NCBI RefSeq assembly: GCF_000344805.1
Contig: NC_020453.1
Location: forward strand, 5,365,001 to 5,429,000
DNA: 64,000 nt
Reading direction: 5' to 3'
Origin: Bradyrhizobium oligotrophicum S58
Lineage (GTDB): Bacteria; Pseudomonadota; Alphaproteobacteria; Rhizobiales; Xanthobacteraceae
Within the stretch, counting starts at the first letter, position 1, and every line of letters starts with the position of its first letter. Below, in pieces: positions 28,312 to 37,967 of the stretch. A program made the translations under genes and the position numbers. The notes below the pieces were generated by a model. The model worked only from the letters and a program-made list of their open reading frames with translations, was not told where the DNA came from and ran no database searches.

Positions 28312-28713
28312 TTACCCCGCGCAGGCCGAGAGCGACGCCGCACTCTTGTTGTCCTTCACGGCCGTACGAGCCAGTTCCACCGCATGCATCAGTTCGGCCG
28401 GACGGAACGGCTTCTGCAGGTAGACCACGCGGGTCAACTCGTCCGACATCGCGGCGCCGTCGAACGCGCTCATGCCGGATACGGCGACGACCGGAAGATC
28501 AGGCATCAGCGCACGCAGACCGCTGACCAGATCGAGGCCGTTCGACTCTTCGAGATAGATGTCGACGATCGCGGCGTCGAAGGCCTGCTCGCGGAACAGT
28601 TGCAACCCCGCCGTCGCGGTTCCCGCTTCGACCACGTCGAACTGATTGACGCGCAGCACCATGCTGATCATGGCGCGCACATCCTTCTGATCGTCGACCA
28701 CCAGGATCCGCAT
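28312..28713 (-). CDS. Single-domain response regulator (CheY-like receiver)
   Basis: 133 residues from ATG 28713, with GGAG 6 nt upstream; a TTG at 28716 is possible. One receiver domain: acidic pair VVDDQKD, phospho-acceptor Asp in AAIVDIYLEE, Thr/Ser in VAVSGMSAF and Lys in LQKPFRP. No output domain, so it acts by protein contact or phosphotransfer. It diverges from the hybrid histidine kinase, across an AT-rich 250-base region, and may be its partner. Confidence 0.9.
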   Translation of the reverse strand: MRILVVDDQKDVRAMISMVLRVNQFDVVEAGTATAGLQLFREQAFDAAIVDIYLEESNGLDLVSGLRALMPDLPVVAVSGMSAFDGAAMSDELTRVVYLQKPFRPAELMHAVELARTAVKDNKSAASLSACAG

Positions 28714-28724
28714 CAACCTCTCCA

Positions 28725-28910
28725 GGAATTTTTGTTGGACAGCCTACAACATAAGAAGGAATCGGGTACAACTACGGGTATATTTATCCCGACCGCGGTA
28801 AAGGTGCAGTTACTCCAACTCACGACTCATTCGACAAAACAGCTTTTCTACAGAACGTTTTAAGCGGTATAATACAACCATTATTAGAATAATTGAATTT
28901 TTCGCGCGAC
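28725..28910. promoter_or_regulatory. AT-rich divergent promoter region
   Basis: Much richer in A+T than the surroundings. A consensus TATAAT at 28868-28873 faces the kinase gene 93 bases downstream; no good -35 at 17-18 bases was found (TTTTCT is the closest). GGGTATATTTATCCC near 28775 is a palindrome-like segment. Confidence 0.55.
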
Positions 28911-28965
28911 GGTAGCGACCACGCACGCTTCAGCACGTTGATGCCTCGCGCACAGGATTTCGGAG

Positions 28966-31740
28966 ATGCAGAGCATCGAGGACACAAGCGAAGTACTTCT
29001 ATCGACCTCTACCGCAAAGCGCCGAGATCAACTCGCAGCACTCGCTGCGGTTGCAATGTCCGCTGTGCTTTTTGCCGCCGCCGCTCCCTTTGCCAAGGTG
29101 CAACTGCCGGCCGTCCCGGCGTTCATCGCGAGCTACCAGTCCGCCTTGGCGCTGAACGATCTGATGACGGCGTTCCTGCTGTTTTCCCAGTTCGTGCTGC
29201 TGCGCTCGCGCGCGCTGCTCTGGCTTGCGTCCGGCTACCTGTTCACTGCGCCCGCCGCCTTGCTGCACACGCTCGTGTTTCCCGGCCTCTACTCGCCGAC
29301 CGGCCTGCTCGGCGCCGGACCGCAGAGCGCGGTCTGGATCTACATGATCTGGCACGTCGGGTTCCCGCTGTTCGTCCTGGCCTATGCGCTGCACAGGCGC
29401 GACCGGCCCACATCAGTCGACGCTGTCGCGGCGCCGCTGTTGCTCGCCATTTCGGGCGTTGCGATTGGGCTTGCGGCGCTGATCTGGACCGCAATCGCCT
29501 ATGATACGTCGCTGCCCGCGCTCGTCAGTGACGGCGCCGCGACGCCGGCCTTGAAGGTCGTCGTCGGCGCCATCTGGTGCGTGACGTCGGCCGCCCTCGT
29601 TGTGCTGGCGTGGCGCCGGCCGCATACCATTCTCGACCTTTGGGTCATGGTGGTGCTGTGCGCCTGGTTGTTCGATCTCTCCCTGGCCTCGCTGCTCAAT
29701 GCCGCGAGGTTCGATCTCGGCTACTATGCCGGGCGCATTTACGGCCTGCTGGCGGCGAGCTTCGTGCTCGGCGTGCTGCTCGCCGACAATGTCGGCCTGC
29801 AGGCGAGGCTCACGCGCCTGCTCCAGCAGCAGCGCCGGCAGAATGAAACCGAGCGCGCCCGCTTCATCGCGCGCGAGCGGCTGTTCAGCGCCGTCGTGGA
29901 ATCCTCCAGCGACGCCGTCATCACGCTGACTCTGCACGGCAAGATCACGTCCTGGAACCGGGCCGCCGAGCAGCTGTTCGGATATGGCGCTGACGAGGCG
30001 CTCGGCAACGACATCGGTCTGATCGTGCCCTCCGAGCGGCGCTGCGAGGTCGATGGCATCCTGGAGCGGATCGGCAGCGGCGAGAAGATCGAGCATCACG
30101 AGACGGTGCGCCGTCACAAGGACGGCCACGAGATCGAAGTGTCGCTCAGCATCTCTCCGATCCTCGATGCGCGCGGCACCGTGATCGGCGCTTCGAAGGT
30201 CGCGCGCGACATCACCGAGAGCAAGCGCACCCGCAGCGCTCTGACCCGGGAAACCGAGGAACGGCGGCGCATCTTCGAGACCTCGCAGGATCTGATCCTG
30301 ATCGCCGACTCCTACGGCCAGCTGATGCAAGTCAGCCCGAGCTCGCTCGCTGTGCTCGGCTACCGGCCCGAGGAGATGGCCGGCCGCAACGCCAGCGACT
30401 TCGTCTATCCGCCCGAGCTCGAAGCCGTGCGCAGCCAGATGCGCGACTGCCGCGGCGGCCGCGACATCCGCAATTTCGAGGCGCAGCTGCTGCACAAGGA
30501 GGGCCGCGGCGTCGTCCTGAACTGGATGGCGAGCTGGTCGGAACCGGTGCAGCGCCACTTCTTCATCGGCCGCGATCTCACCGAGAAGCGCGCCGCCGAG
30601 GCGCAGTTCCGCCAGGCGCAGAAGATGGAGGCGGTCGGCCACCTCACCGGTGGCGTCGCCCACGACTTCAACAACATTCTCACCGTCATCACCGGCAGCA
30701 TCGGCATCCTCGCCGACGCCGTTGCCGAGCGGCCGGAGCTCGCATCGATCGCCAAGCTGATCGACGATTCCGCCGATCGCGGCGCTCAACTCACGCGCCA
30801 GCTGCTGGCCTTTGCCCGCAAGCAGCCACTGCAGCCGACCGATTTCGACGTCAATGCGCTGATGAACGAAACCGCCGCGCTGCTGCGCCCAACGCTCGGC
30901 GAGCACATCGAGATCGAGCGCGTTCTCAGCACCGATCCATGCACCGCGCTGGCCGATCCGAACCAGCTCGCCACCTCGATCGTCAATCTCGCGCTCAATG
31001 CACGCGATGCCATGCCGCAAGGCGGCAAGCTCACGCTGGAGACGGCGAACGTCGCGCTCGATCAGGACTATGCCGACGCCAACGCCGAGGTCGTCGTCGG
31101 CGACTACGTGATGATCGCGGTGAGCGACACCGGCTGCGGCATCCCGCCGGCCTATCTGGAGAAGGTGTTCGATCCGTTCTTCTCCACCAAGGGCGTCGGC
31201 AAAGGCACCGGGCTCGGCCTCAGCATGGTGTTCGGTTTCGTCAAGCAGTCCGGCGGCCACATCAAGATCTACAGCGAGGTCGGTCACGGCACCTCGATCA
31301 AGCTCTATCTGCCTCGCTCGGCGGCCGCTCCGACGGCATCGACGGGCCAGCAAGCGCCGGACACGACCGGCGGCGACGAGACGATCCTGATCGTCGAGGA
31401 CGATCCGCTGGTCCGCCAGCACGTCGTCACGCAGGTGGTGAGCCTCGGCTACACGACCTTGGCGGCCGCCAACGCCGCCGAGGCGCTCGACGTGCTGGAG
31501 CGCCATCCGGAGATCGACCTGCTGTTCACCGACGTCATCATGCCCGGGGCGATGAACGGCCGGCAGCTTGCCGACGCTGCGCGCGTGCTCCGGCCTTCGC
31601 TGCGAACGCTGTTCACATCCGGCTATACCGAGAACGCCATCGTGCACCACGGCCGCCTCGACGCCGGCGTGCTCCTGCTGCCCAAGCCCTATCGCAAGCC
31701 GGAACTCGCCCGCATGATCCGCATCGCGCTGGAGCGGTGA
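28966..31740 (+). CDS. Membrane-bound PAS hybrid sensor histidine kinase
   Basis: 924 residues. About seven to eight spans fill the first ~275 residues (MASE4-like). Two PAS domains follow ([21 protein letters not shown] near 310; [20 protein letters not shown] near 440). The kinase core has the phospho-His in [17 protein letters not shown] near 565, an N box [14 protein letters not shown], and G boxes [11 protein letters not shown] and [13 protein letters not shown]-terminal receiver has [11 protein letters not shown], acceptor Asp in FTDVIMPG and Lys in PKPYRKPEL. The stand-alone receiver upstream may be its target. The sensed signal is unknown. Confidence 0.93.
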   Translation: MQSIEDTSEVLLSTSTAKRRDQLAALAAVAMSAVLFAAAAPFAKVQLPAVPAFIASYQSALALNDLMTAFLLFSQFVLLRSRALLWLASGYLFTAPAALLHTLVFPGLYSPTGLLGAGPQSAVWIYMIWHVGFPLFVLAYALHRRDRPTSVDAVAAPLLLAISGVAIGLAALIWTAIAYDTSLPALVSDGAATPALKVVVGAIWCVTSAALVVLAWRRPHTILDLWVMVVLCAWLFDLSLASLLNAARFDLGYYAGRIYGLLAASFVLGVLLADNVGLQARLTRLLQQQRRQNETERARFIARERLFSAVVESSSDAVITLTLHGKITSWNRAAEQLFGYGADEALGNDIGLIVPSERRCEVDGILERIGSGEKIEHHETVRRHKDGHEIEVSLSISPILDARGTVIGASKVARDITESKRTRSALTRETEERRRIFETSQDLILIADSYGQLMQVSPSSLAVLGYRPEEMAGRNASDFVYPPELEAVRSQMRDCRGGRDIRNFEAQLLHKEGRGVVLNWMASWSEPVQRHFFIGRDLTEKRAAEAQFRQAQKMEAVGHLTGGVAHDFNNILTVITGSIGILADAVAERPELASIAKLIDDSADRGAQLTRQLLAFARKQPLQPTDFDVNALMNETAALLRPTLGEHIEIERVLSTDPCTALADPNQLATSIVNLALNARDAMPQGGKLTLETANVALDQDYADANAEVVVGDYVMIAVSDTGCGIPPAYLEKVFDPFFSTKGVGKGTGLGLSMVFGFVKQSGGHIKIYSEVGHGTSIKLYLPRSAAAPTASTGQQAPDTTGGDETILIVEDDPLVRQHVVTQVVSLGYTTLAAANAAEALDVLERHPEIDLLFTDVIMPGAMNGRQLADAARVLRPSLRTLFTSGYTENAIVHHGRLDAGVLLLPKPYRKPELARMIRIALER

Positions 31741-31744
31741 AGCG

Positions 31745-31830
31745 CGTAGCCCGGATGAGCGCAGCGATATCCGGGTTCACCGAGACAGCGCGTGAGATCC
31801 CGGATGTCGCTGCGCTCTCATCCGGGCGAC
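31745..31830. repeat. Family A palindromic repeat
   Basis: Arms CGTAGCCCGGATGAGCGCAG and GCGCTCTCATCCGGGCGAC (one insertion) close to 4 bases after the kinase stop. Likely acts as the 3' end structure of that transcript. Confidence 0.82.
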
Positions 31831-31911
31831 AGGGTCCGCGCGCCAAGACATTGAGCCCCCGCGCCGGGCGCGCTATCCATCCGGCATCATCCCCTGCAGC
31901 CGAGGGCGACC

Positions 31912-32910
31912 GTGCAGAACCTCCTTACCGACATCGCAGGCGTGCGCGTCGGACACGCCGATGATGCGGCACTGGCTTCGGGCGTGACCGCGATCCTGTT
32001 CGATCAGCCCGTGGTCGCCGCGATCGACATCCGCGGCGGCGGACCCGGGGTGCGCGAGGATGCGCTGCTCGATCCCGTGAACACGGTGGAACGGATCGAC
32101 GGCATTGCGCTGTCGGGCGGCTCGGCCTTCGGGCTGGAGGCTGCGAGCGGCATCCAGGCCTGGCTGGCGGAACGGGGCCGCGGCTTCGCCATACGTGACG
32201 CGCTGATCCCGATCGTGCCCGGCGCGATCATGTTCGACCTGCTGAACGGTGGCAACAAGGCCTGGGGCCGCTACGCGCCCTATCGTGAGCTCGGCTATGC
32301 GGCCGCGGCCGCCGCCGACACGACCTTCGCGCTCGGCAGCGTCGGCGCCGGGCTGGGTGCCACCACGGCCAATCTCCAGGGCGGGCTCGGCTCGGCGTCG
32401 GCGACGACGCGAGGCGGCATCAAGGTGGCCGCGATCGCCGTCGTCAATGCGGTCGGCAGCGTCACCGTCGGCGACGGCCCCTGGTTCTGGGCCGCGCCTT
32501 ACGAGATGGATGGCGAGTTCGGCAGTCGCGGCCTGCCGGCCAGCTTCACGCCGGACATGCTGGCGATGCGCATCAAGGGCGGCCCGGCAGCCTCAGCGTC
32601 CGAGAATACGACGATCACCCTGGTCGTGACCGATGCCATCCTGACCAAGGCGCAGGCCAAGCGGCTCGCGATGATGGCGCAGACCGGCATGGCGCGGGCG
32701 ATCTATCCGGTGCACCTGCCGCTCGACGGCGACATCGTGTTCGCGGCCGCCACCTGCGCCAAGCCGATCGAACCGCTGGTCGAACTGAGCGAACTCGGCA
32801 TGGTCGCGGCCAATGTGCTGGCGCGGGCCATCGCCCGCGGCGTCTACCACGCGAGGCCGCTGCCGTTCGCCGGCGCGCTGCCGTCCTGGCAGGATCGCTT
32901 CGGCAGCTGA
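31912..32910 (+). CDS. P1-family N-terminal-nucleophile peptidase/aminopeptidase (DmpA/NylC-like)
   Basis: 332 residues from GTG 31912 with GAGG upstream. Family motifs are LTDIAGVRVGHADD at the start, VAAIDIRGGGPGVRE, GIALSGGSAFGLEAA and the self-cleavage region SENTTITLVVTDA near residue 235, where an Asn-Thr bond is cut so that Thr becomes the N-terminal nucleophile. Members are D-stereospecific aminopeptidases, beta-peptidyl aminopeptidases or nylon-oligomer hydrolases. Substrate cannot be chosen here. Its stop is 2 bases from the stop of the convergent EF-hand gene. Confidence 0.9.
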   Translation: MQNLLTDIAGVRVGHADDAALASGVTAILFDQPVVAAIDIRGGGPGVREDALLDPVNTVERIDGIALSGGSAFGLEAASGIQAWLAERGRGFAIRDALIPIVPGAIMFDLLNGGNKAWGRYAPYRELGYAAAAAADTTFALGSVGAGLGATTANLQGGLGSASATTRGGIKVAAIAVVNAVGSVTVGDGPWFWAAPYEMDGEFGSRGLPASFTPDMLAMRIKGGPAASASENTTITLVVTDAILTKAQAKRLAMMAQTGMARAIYPVHLPLDGDIVFAAATCAKPIEPLVELSELGMVAANVLARAIARGVYHARPLPFAGALPSWQDRFGS

Positions 32911-32912
32911 GC

Positions 32913-33689
32913 TTACGCGCTCACCGCGGTCGGTGGAGACGTCGAGGCCGACAGCATCTGGGACTGACGCTGGATCAGCTTCTCGATCATGTTGTAGGAC
33001 GAGGTCGCGGCGTTCGAGGACGTCGTCGCCGCCGGCGTGTTCAGGGTCACCTTGGAGCCGTCGGCGTAGGTGATCGTGGTCGTGGTCGAGCCGTCGCTGT
33101 TGGTGGACGAGGAGCTCGACGCGCCCGACAGCGCTTGCATCAGCGCATCCGCCCCCGCTCCGGACGAACTGCCGGAGCTGCCGGACCCGCCCGAGCCGGC
33201 CTGATGGTGATGATGACCGCGACCGCTGCCCGCGCCCTTCAGCGCCGATGTCAGCTCATCCATGCTGACATTGCCGTCGGCATTGGTATCGAGCTTGCCG
33301 AATACCTTGTCGGCATTGGCGAGGTTGGTGCCGCCGGCGCCGAGCGCAGTCTCGAACTCGGACTTCGTGATCTGCCCGTCACCATCGCCGTCGATCTGCG
33401 AGAACAGATCCTGCAACGGGTTGGCCGTCGAACTCGCGCTCGACGACGTGCCGGACTGGCTCTGCGCCGCCAGCAGCGCGTTCATCGTCTCCGGCGCGAT
33501 CTGCCCGGAGCTGCTGCTGCCGGAGCTCGACCACGGGCTGAAATTGCCCGAGCTGCTCGAGCCGCCGCCGTTCAGACTGAACAGGCCGCCGCCGGAATTG
33601 CCCGATTTGCCGGAACCGGACTTGGTGGATCCCAGCGACTGCAGTCCATCCAGGACCGACGACGCGGCCCCCAGTGCAAGACCCCACAT
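32913..33689 (-). CDS. EF-hand calcium-binding protein with Ser/Gly-rich low-complexity linkers
   Basis: 258 residues. Two canonical EF-hand loops: DGDGDGQITKSEFE near residue 100 and DTNADGNVSMDELT near 133, both with Asp/Asp/Asp and a final Glu. Around them are Ser/Gly-rich stretches (residues ~20-95), a HHHHQ run after the second hand and a Ser/Thr-rich C-terminal region ending in a Gln/Met segment. No signal peptide or membrane span. This kind of EF-hand protein occurs in Bradyrhizobium and relatives; function unknown. Single gene. Confidence 0.85.
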   Translation of the reverse strand: MWGLALGAASSVLDGLQSLGSTKSGSGKSGNSGGGLFSLNGGGSSSSGNFSPWSSSGSSSSGQIAPETMNALLAAQSQSGTSSSASSTANPLQDLFSQIDGDGDGQITKSEFETALGAGGTNLANADKVFGKLDTNADGNVSMDELTSALKGAGSGRGHHHHQAGSGGSGSSGSSSGAGADALMQALSGASSSSSTNSDGSTTTTITYADGSKVTLNTPAATTSSNAATSSYNMIEKLIQRQSQMLSASTSPPTAVSA

Positions 33690-33919
33690 GGCGCAACTCC
33701 GAGAAGGCCGCTATGAGCGGCGGCGAAACCAATCCTGCGCCTTCCCTCGCAATCGCCGTGCCAGCGCCAAACCGCTGATATGTCCGGATATTTCGCCACG
33801 TTGCTGACGCCTGAACCCGGCAGTTCGTGCCGCGCCCGGCAGATTTTTCCCGCTCGCGTTGCCGGACCGGCCCCTGCATGATACGGCGACATCCCCGATC
33901 GCACTGGAACAAGCTGCCC

Positions 33920-34621
33920 ATGACCCAGTCCTTCACGCCGCGTCCGCTCGTCATCGCGCCTTCGATCCTGGCGTCGGATTTCTCCAAGCTCGGCGAGGAG
34001 GTTCGCGCCGTCGATGCCGCCGGCGCCGACTGGATCCATCTCGACGTCATGGACGGCCATTTCGTGCCGAACATTTCCTACGGCCCCGACGTCATCAAGG
34101 CGCTGCGCCCGCATACGACCAAGATCTTCGACGCGCATCTGATGATCACGCCGTGCGATCCCTATCTCGAGGCCTTCGCCAAGGCCGGCTGCGACCATAT
34201 CACCGTGCACGCCGAGGCTGGCCCGCATCTGCATCGCTCGCTGCAGGCGATCCGCGCGCTTGGCAAGAAGGCCGGCGTCTCGCTCAACCCGTCGACCCCA
34301 CTCAGCGTGCTGGAATACGTGCTCGACCTCGTCGACCTCGTGCTGATCATGTCGGTCAATCCCGGCTTCGGCGGCCAGGCCTTCATTCCCTCGGCGATCG
34401 GCAAGATCCAGGATCTGCGCGCGATGACGGCTGGCCGGCCCATCGACGTCGAGGTTGATGGCGGCGTCGGCCGCGACAATGCCGGCGCGCTCGCCGCCGC
34501 CGGCGCCAACGCCTTCGTCGCCGGCTCGGCCGTGTTCAAGGGCGGCACGACAGAGGCCTATCGCAGCAACATCGCCGCGATCCGCGACGCTGCCGCGTCC
34601 GCGCGCGGCGAAGCGATCTGA
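33920..34621 (+). CDS. rpe: Ribulose-phosphate 3-epimerase
   Basis: 233 residues from ATG 33920. All signature segments are there: [62 protein letters not shown] and [10 protein letters not shown], giving the catalytic Asp pair and the metal-binding His residues. The TIM-barrel enzyme interconverts ribulose-5-P and xylulose-5-P for the pentose phosphate and Calvin cycles. It is 12 bases upstream of allA, so it may share a transcript with the ureide genes. Confidence 0.96.
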   Translation: MTQSFTPRPLVIAPSILASDFSKLGEEVRAVDAAGADWIHLDVMDGHFVPNISYGPDVIKALRPHTTKIFDAHLMITPCDPYLEAFAKAGCDHITVHAEAGPHLHRSLQAIRALGKKAGVSLNPSTPLSVLEYVLDLVDLVLIMSVNPGFGGQAFIPSAIGKIQDLRAMTAGRPIDVEVDGGVGRDNAGALAAAGANAFVAGSAVFKGGTTEAYRSNIAAIRDAAASARGEAI

Positions 34622-34633
34622 GCACGGCAGGCA

Positions 34634-35119
34634 ATGCAAAGGCTCACGCCGCAGCCGCTGACCAAAGCGACCTTCGCCCGCTTCGGCGACGTCGTCGAGA
34701 CCGATGGCGCCGCGCCGATCGAGATCAACCAGGGCTTTGCCCGCCGCTGCAACGGCCTTGCCGTCATCGACGTGACGTCGGGCGGCGCGGCCGTGAACAT
34801 CAGCCTGTTCGAGGCCAAGCCGCGGCCGCTCCCGATCGAGATCAAGCTGATGGAGCGGCATCCGCTCGGCAGCCAGCTGTTCATGCCGCTGCAGGACCGG
34901 CCCTGGCTGGTCGTGGTATGCGACGACCCGCGCGATGCCGCGAGCTATTGCGCCTTTGCCGCGAGCGGCCGCCAGGGCGTGAACTACGCCCGCAACGTCT
35001 GGCACCATCCGCTCTTGGTGTTCGATGAAGCCTCACGCTTCATGGTGGTCGACCGCATCAGCGCCGACAATCTCGAGGAGCTGTGGCTGGAGCAGCCGCT
35101 GTTTTTGAGCATCCTTTGA
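34634..35119 (+). CDS. allA: Ureidoglycolate lyase
   Basis: 161 residues. The N-terminus LTPQPLTKATFARFGDVVET, the segment GFARRCNGLAVIDV and VNYARNVWHHPLLVF near residue 122 are characteristic of AllA, which splits ureidoglycolate to glyoxylate and urea in allantoin breakdown. The allE gene follows 41 bases downstream, so two ureide steps are adjacent. Allantoinase and allantoicase are not in the window. Confidence 0.93.
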   Translation: MQRLTPQPLTKATFARFGDVVETDGAAPIEINQGFARRCNGLAVIDVTSGGAAVNISLFEAKPRPLPIEIKLMERHPLGSQLFMPLQDRPWLVVVCDDPRDAASYCAFAASGRQGVNYARNVWHHPLLVFDEASRFMVVDRISADNLEELWLEQPLFLSIL

Positions 35120-35160
35120 ATGGTGGCGCGCGGGCGACTGATCCGCGCGCAGGAGAGACG

Positions 35161-35994
35161 ATGATGGACAAGCCGAACTACTTCGTGCCGCATGGCGGCC
35201 ATCCGCCGCAGACCGATCTGCTCACCGGGCGCGCCGTCTTCACCGAAGCCTACGCCGTCATCCCCAAGGGCGTGATGCGCGACATCGTCACCTCAGCGCT
35301 GCCGTTCTGGGACAAGACCCGGACCTGGATCATCGCGCGTCCGCTGTCGGGCTTCTCCGAGACGTTCTCGCAATACATCGTCGAGGTGTCGCCGGGCGGC
35401 GGCAGCACCCAGCCTGAGCCCGACCCGGAAGCCGAAGGCGTGCTGTTTGTGGTCGGTGGCGAGATTACGCTCACCATCGCCGGCACCGAACATCGCCTCG
35501 GCAAGGGTGGCTACGCCTTCTTGCCGCCATCCTGCAAATGGACGCTGAAGAACGACAGCGCGGCGCCCGCGACCTTCCACTGGATCCGCAAGGCCTACGA
35601 GGCCGTCCCCGGCATCCCCGTGCCCGAAGCCTTCGTCACCCACGAGGCGTCGATCGCCCCTGCCCCGATGCCGGAAACGCAGGGCCGCTGGGCCACCACG
35701 CGCTTCGTCGATCCGCTCGACGTCCGCCACGACATGCATGTCAACATCGTCACCTTCGAGCCGGGCGCCGTGATCCCGTTCCTCGAGACGCATGTGATGG
35801 AGCACGGCCTCTACGTGCTCGAGGGCAAGGCGGTCTACAAGCTCAACCGCGACTGGGTCGAGGTCGAGGCCGGTGACTTCATGTGGCTGCGCGCCTTCTG
35901 CCCGCAGGCCTGCTACGCCGGCGGCCCCGGCCGCTTCCGCTATTTGCTCTACAAGGACGCCAACCGCCACATGAAGCTGCGGCCGTTCCGGTGA
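35161..35994 (+). CDS. allE: (S)-ureidoglycine aminohydrolase-like bicupin
   Basis: 277 residues from ATG 35161 with AGGAG 5 nt upstream. Two cupin domains: the first around GGEITLTIAGTEHRLGKGGY, the second around PFLETHVMEHGLYVLEGKAVY with Glu-x5-His and a later Gln/His that would bind Mn2+. This matches YlbA/AllE, which releases ammonia from ureidoglycine to give ureidoglycolate, the substrate of AllA encoded just upstream. Order of the two genes matches the pathway in reverse. Confidence 0.93.
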   Translation: MMDKPNYFVPHGGHPPQTDLLTGRAVFTEAYAVIPKGVMRDIVTSALPFWDKTRTWIIARPLSGFSETFSQYIVEVSPGGGSTQPEPDPEAEGVLFVVGGEITLTIAGTEHRLGKGGYAFLPPSCKWTLKNDSAAPATFHWIRKAYEAVPGIPVPEAFVTHEASIAPAPMPETQGRWATTRFVDPLDVRHDMHVNIVTFEPGAVIPFLETHVMEHGLYVLEGKAVYKLNRDWVEVEAGDFMWLRAFCPQACYAGGPGRFRYLLYKDANRHMKLRPFR

Positions 35995-36021
35995 GGTGAG
36001 CGGCGCTCGTGCCCCTCGCCG

Positions 36022-36101
36022 GTCATTGCGAGGAGCGTAGCGACGACGCAATCCAGAGTCGTTGGCTGAGCTCTGGATTGCTTCGCTTCGCTCGCAATGA
36101 C
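36022..36101. repeat. Family B palindromic repeat
   Basis: Arms GTCATTGCGAGGAGCGTAGC and its counterpart ending CGCTCGCAATGAC, with inner ATCCAGAG / CTCTGGAT. It fills the gap between the convergent allE and dctA genes and could end both transcripts. Confidence 0.85.
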
Positions 36102-36112
36102 GGGTGTAGCAA

Positions 36113-37444
36113 TCACGCCCCCTGGTACTCCACCTCCTCTGCCGTGCCGCGGTCGAGCACGGCCATCGCCTTGGCGTGGTCGAGGTCGTTCTCCCAGGCG
36201 GCGACGACGACGGTGGCGACGCAATTGCCGATGAGATTGCCGACGGCCCGCGCAATGCCGACGAACCAGTCGACTGACAGCACCAGCACCAGACCGATCG
36301 CGGGGATGGCCGGCACGGCGCCGAGCGTCGCCGCGAGGATCACGATCGCCGAGCCCGGCACGCCGTGCGCGCCCTTGGACGTGATCAGGGATACGCCGAG
36401 CACCAGCAGAAGGTCGCTGACCGACAGCGGTGTGTTGGTGGCCTGGGCGATGAACACGACGGCGAGCGTCAGGTAGATCGAGAACGCATCGAGATTGAAC
36501 GAGTAGCCGGTCGGGATCACCAGGCCGACGACCTCCTGCTTGACGCCCATCGCCTCGAGCTTGCGCATGATCTGCGGCAGCACGGAATCCGACGAGGCCG
36601 TCGCCAGCACGATCAGCAGCTCCTCTTTCAGGTAGCGCAGGAACTTGAACAGGCTGAGGCCGGCGATGCGCATCACGATGCCGAGCGCGATGATGACGAA
36701 CAGCGCCACCGAGACGTAGAACAGCACGACCAGCGCCAGCAGCTGCTTGAGCGAGCCGATGCCGTATTTGCCGACGGTGAATCCGATCGCGCCGAGCACG
36801 CCGAGGGGCGCGACCCGCACGATCAGCCCCATCGCCTTGAACAGCACCTTGGCGATGGAATCGATCAGGTCGACCACGGGCTTGCCGGGCTCGCCGACCA
36901 GCGCCAGGCTGACGCCGAAGATCACGGCGAAGAACAGCACCTGCAGTACGTCGTTGCGGGCGAAGGCATCGAACACGGTGGGCGGAATGATGTTGAGGAC
37001 GAAGCCGCCGAAGCCACCGCCCTGCAGCTTATGGGCATTATCGGCGAAGCTCGCGAGCTGCTTGGCATCGAGCTTGGAGACGTCGATATCCATGCCGTGG
37101 CCGGGACCGAACAGCAGCGCCAGGACGAGGCCGAAGGCCAGCGCGATCGTGGTCATGCCCTCGAAATAGACCAGCGACTTGACGCCGACACGGCCGACCT
37201 TCTTCAGGTCACCGGCGCTGGCGATGCCGTGCACGACGACGCAGAACACGATCGGCGCGACGACCATGGCAATCAGGCGCAGGAAGGCGTCGCTGAAGAA
37301 TTTGAGCGCCTGCGCGGTCTCCGGTGCGAGGACGCCGATCAGGATACCAACCACGAGCGCAGCCACGACCTGGAAGAACAGCGAGCCGAACAGGCTGCCC
37401 TTCGGCGACGCCGTCTGCGCCATGCTCACATCGGTTGCGGCCAT
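36113..37444 (-). CDS. dctA: C4-dicarboxylate/proton symporter DctA
   Basis: 443 residues with eight or so spans. SDF-family signature segments are MVVAPIVFCVVVHGIA near residue 68, GVLGAIGFTVGKYG, ASSDSVLPQIMRKL and VIPTGYSFNLDAFSIYLTLA, the last being the substrate-binding region of DctA (PTGYSFNLD). It imports succinate, fumarate and malate, important in rhizobial symbiosis. GAGGGGGACG precedes the ATG. No -24/-12 sigma-54 promoter was found upstream, unlike classical dctA. Single gene between repeats. Confidence 0.93.
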   Translation of the reverse strand: MAATDVSMAQTASPKGSLFGSLFFQVVAALVVGILIGVLAPETAQALKFFSDAFLRLIAMVVAPIVFCVVVHGIASAGDLKKVGRVGVKSLVYFEGMTTIALAFGLVLALLFGPGHGMDIDVSKLDAKQLASFADNAHKLQGGGFGGFVLNIIPPTVFDAFARNDVLQVLFFAVIFGVSLALVGEPGKPVVDLIDSIAKVLFKAMGLIVRVAPLGVLGAIGFTVGKYGIGSLKQLLALVVLFYVSVALFVIIALGIVMRIAGLSLFKFLRYLKEELLIVLATASSDSVLPQIMRKLEAMGVKQEVVGLVIPTGYSFNLDAFSIYLTLAVVFIAQATNTPLSVSDLLLVLGVSLITSKGAHGVPGSAIVILAATLGAVPAIPAIGLVLVLSVDWFVGIARAVGNLIGNCVATVVVAAWENDLDHAKAMAVLDRGTAEEVEYQGA

Positions 37445-37632
37445 CGATCGTCCCCCTCGTCAAACAAGAACGACGCGCCCCACGCGCGTCACAATGTCAC
37501 TGTGGCGACAGAGCGCTTGAAAGGCAATCGCAGCCGCGCCCGAATTTGAGGCTGCGGATGCTGCTTCGAACGTCATGCTTGAAAGGTGAAGAAATGGGGT
37601 TGTGTTGCTCATGACGTGTCCGGTTGCAGCTT

Positions 37633-37746
37633 CGTAGCCCGGAGGAGCGAAGGCCGGCGCCCGAAAGGGCGGAGGACGGAGCGACATCCGGGGTCTCACG
37701 CGCGGTGTCGGTGAACCCGGATGTCGCTTCGCTCATCCGGGCTACG
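37633..37746. repeat. Family A palindromic repeat (extended form)
   Basis: Arms CGTAGCCCGGAGGAGCGAAG and CTTCGCTCATCCGGGCTACG with an inner stem GGCGCCCGAAAGGGCGG. It is one of two elements in the 523-base gap upstream of dctA. Bases 37445-37632 hold only the dctA leader. Confidence 0.85.
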
Positions 37747-37862
37747 CGGCGGCGGGTGGGCAAAGGCGCGGCCGGGCTACGTCACATGCGAGATCGCAGT
37801 GGCGCCGTGCCCATCATTCCTGCTGATGAGTTCGCGGTGGGACTCCGCCGTTGCAACATGCT

Positions 37863-37944
37863 CCGTCATTGCGAGCGCAGCGAAGCAATCCAGAATCCCT
37901 CCGCGGCGGCAGCCTGGATTGCTTCGCTGCGCTCGCAATGACGG
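37863..37944. repeat. Family B palindromic repeat
   Basis: Arms CCGTCATTGCGAGCGCAGCG and CGCTGCGCTCGCAATGACGG, inner TGGATT/AATCCA. It ends 23 bases before the stop of the kinase-USP gene and may form its 3' structure. Confidence 0.9.
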
Positions 37945-37967
37945 GGAGAGAGCGGGGCCTGCACTCC

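Noticed and set aside
29413..31650. Reverse-strand open frame of 745 codons
   Set aside because: Antisense shadow of the hybrid histidine kinase, whose frame has clear domains.
37445..37560. Sigma-54 promoter of dctA
   Set aside because: No TGGCAC-N5-TTGC-type element was seen upstream of the gene.
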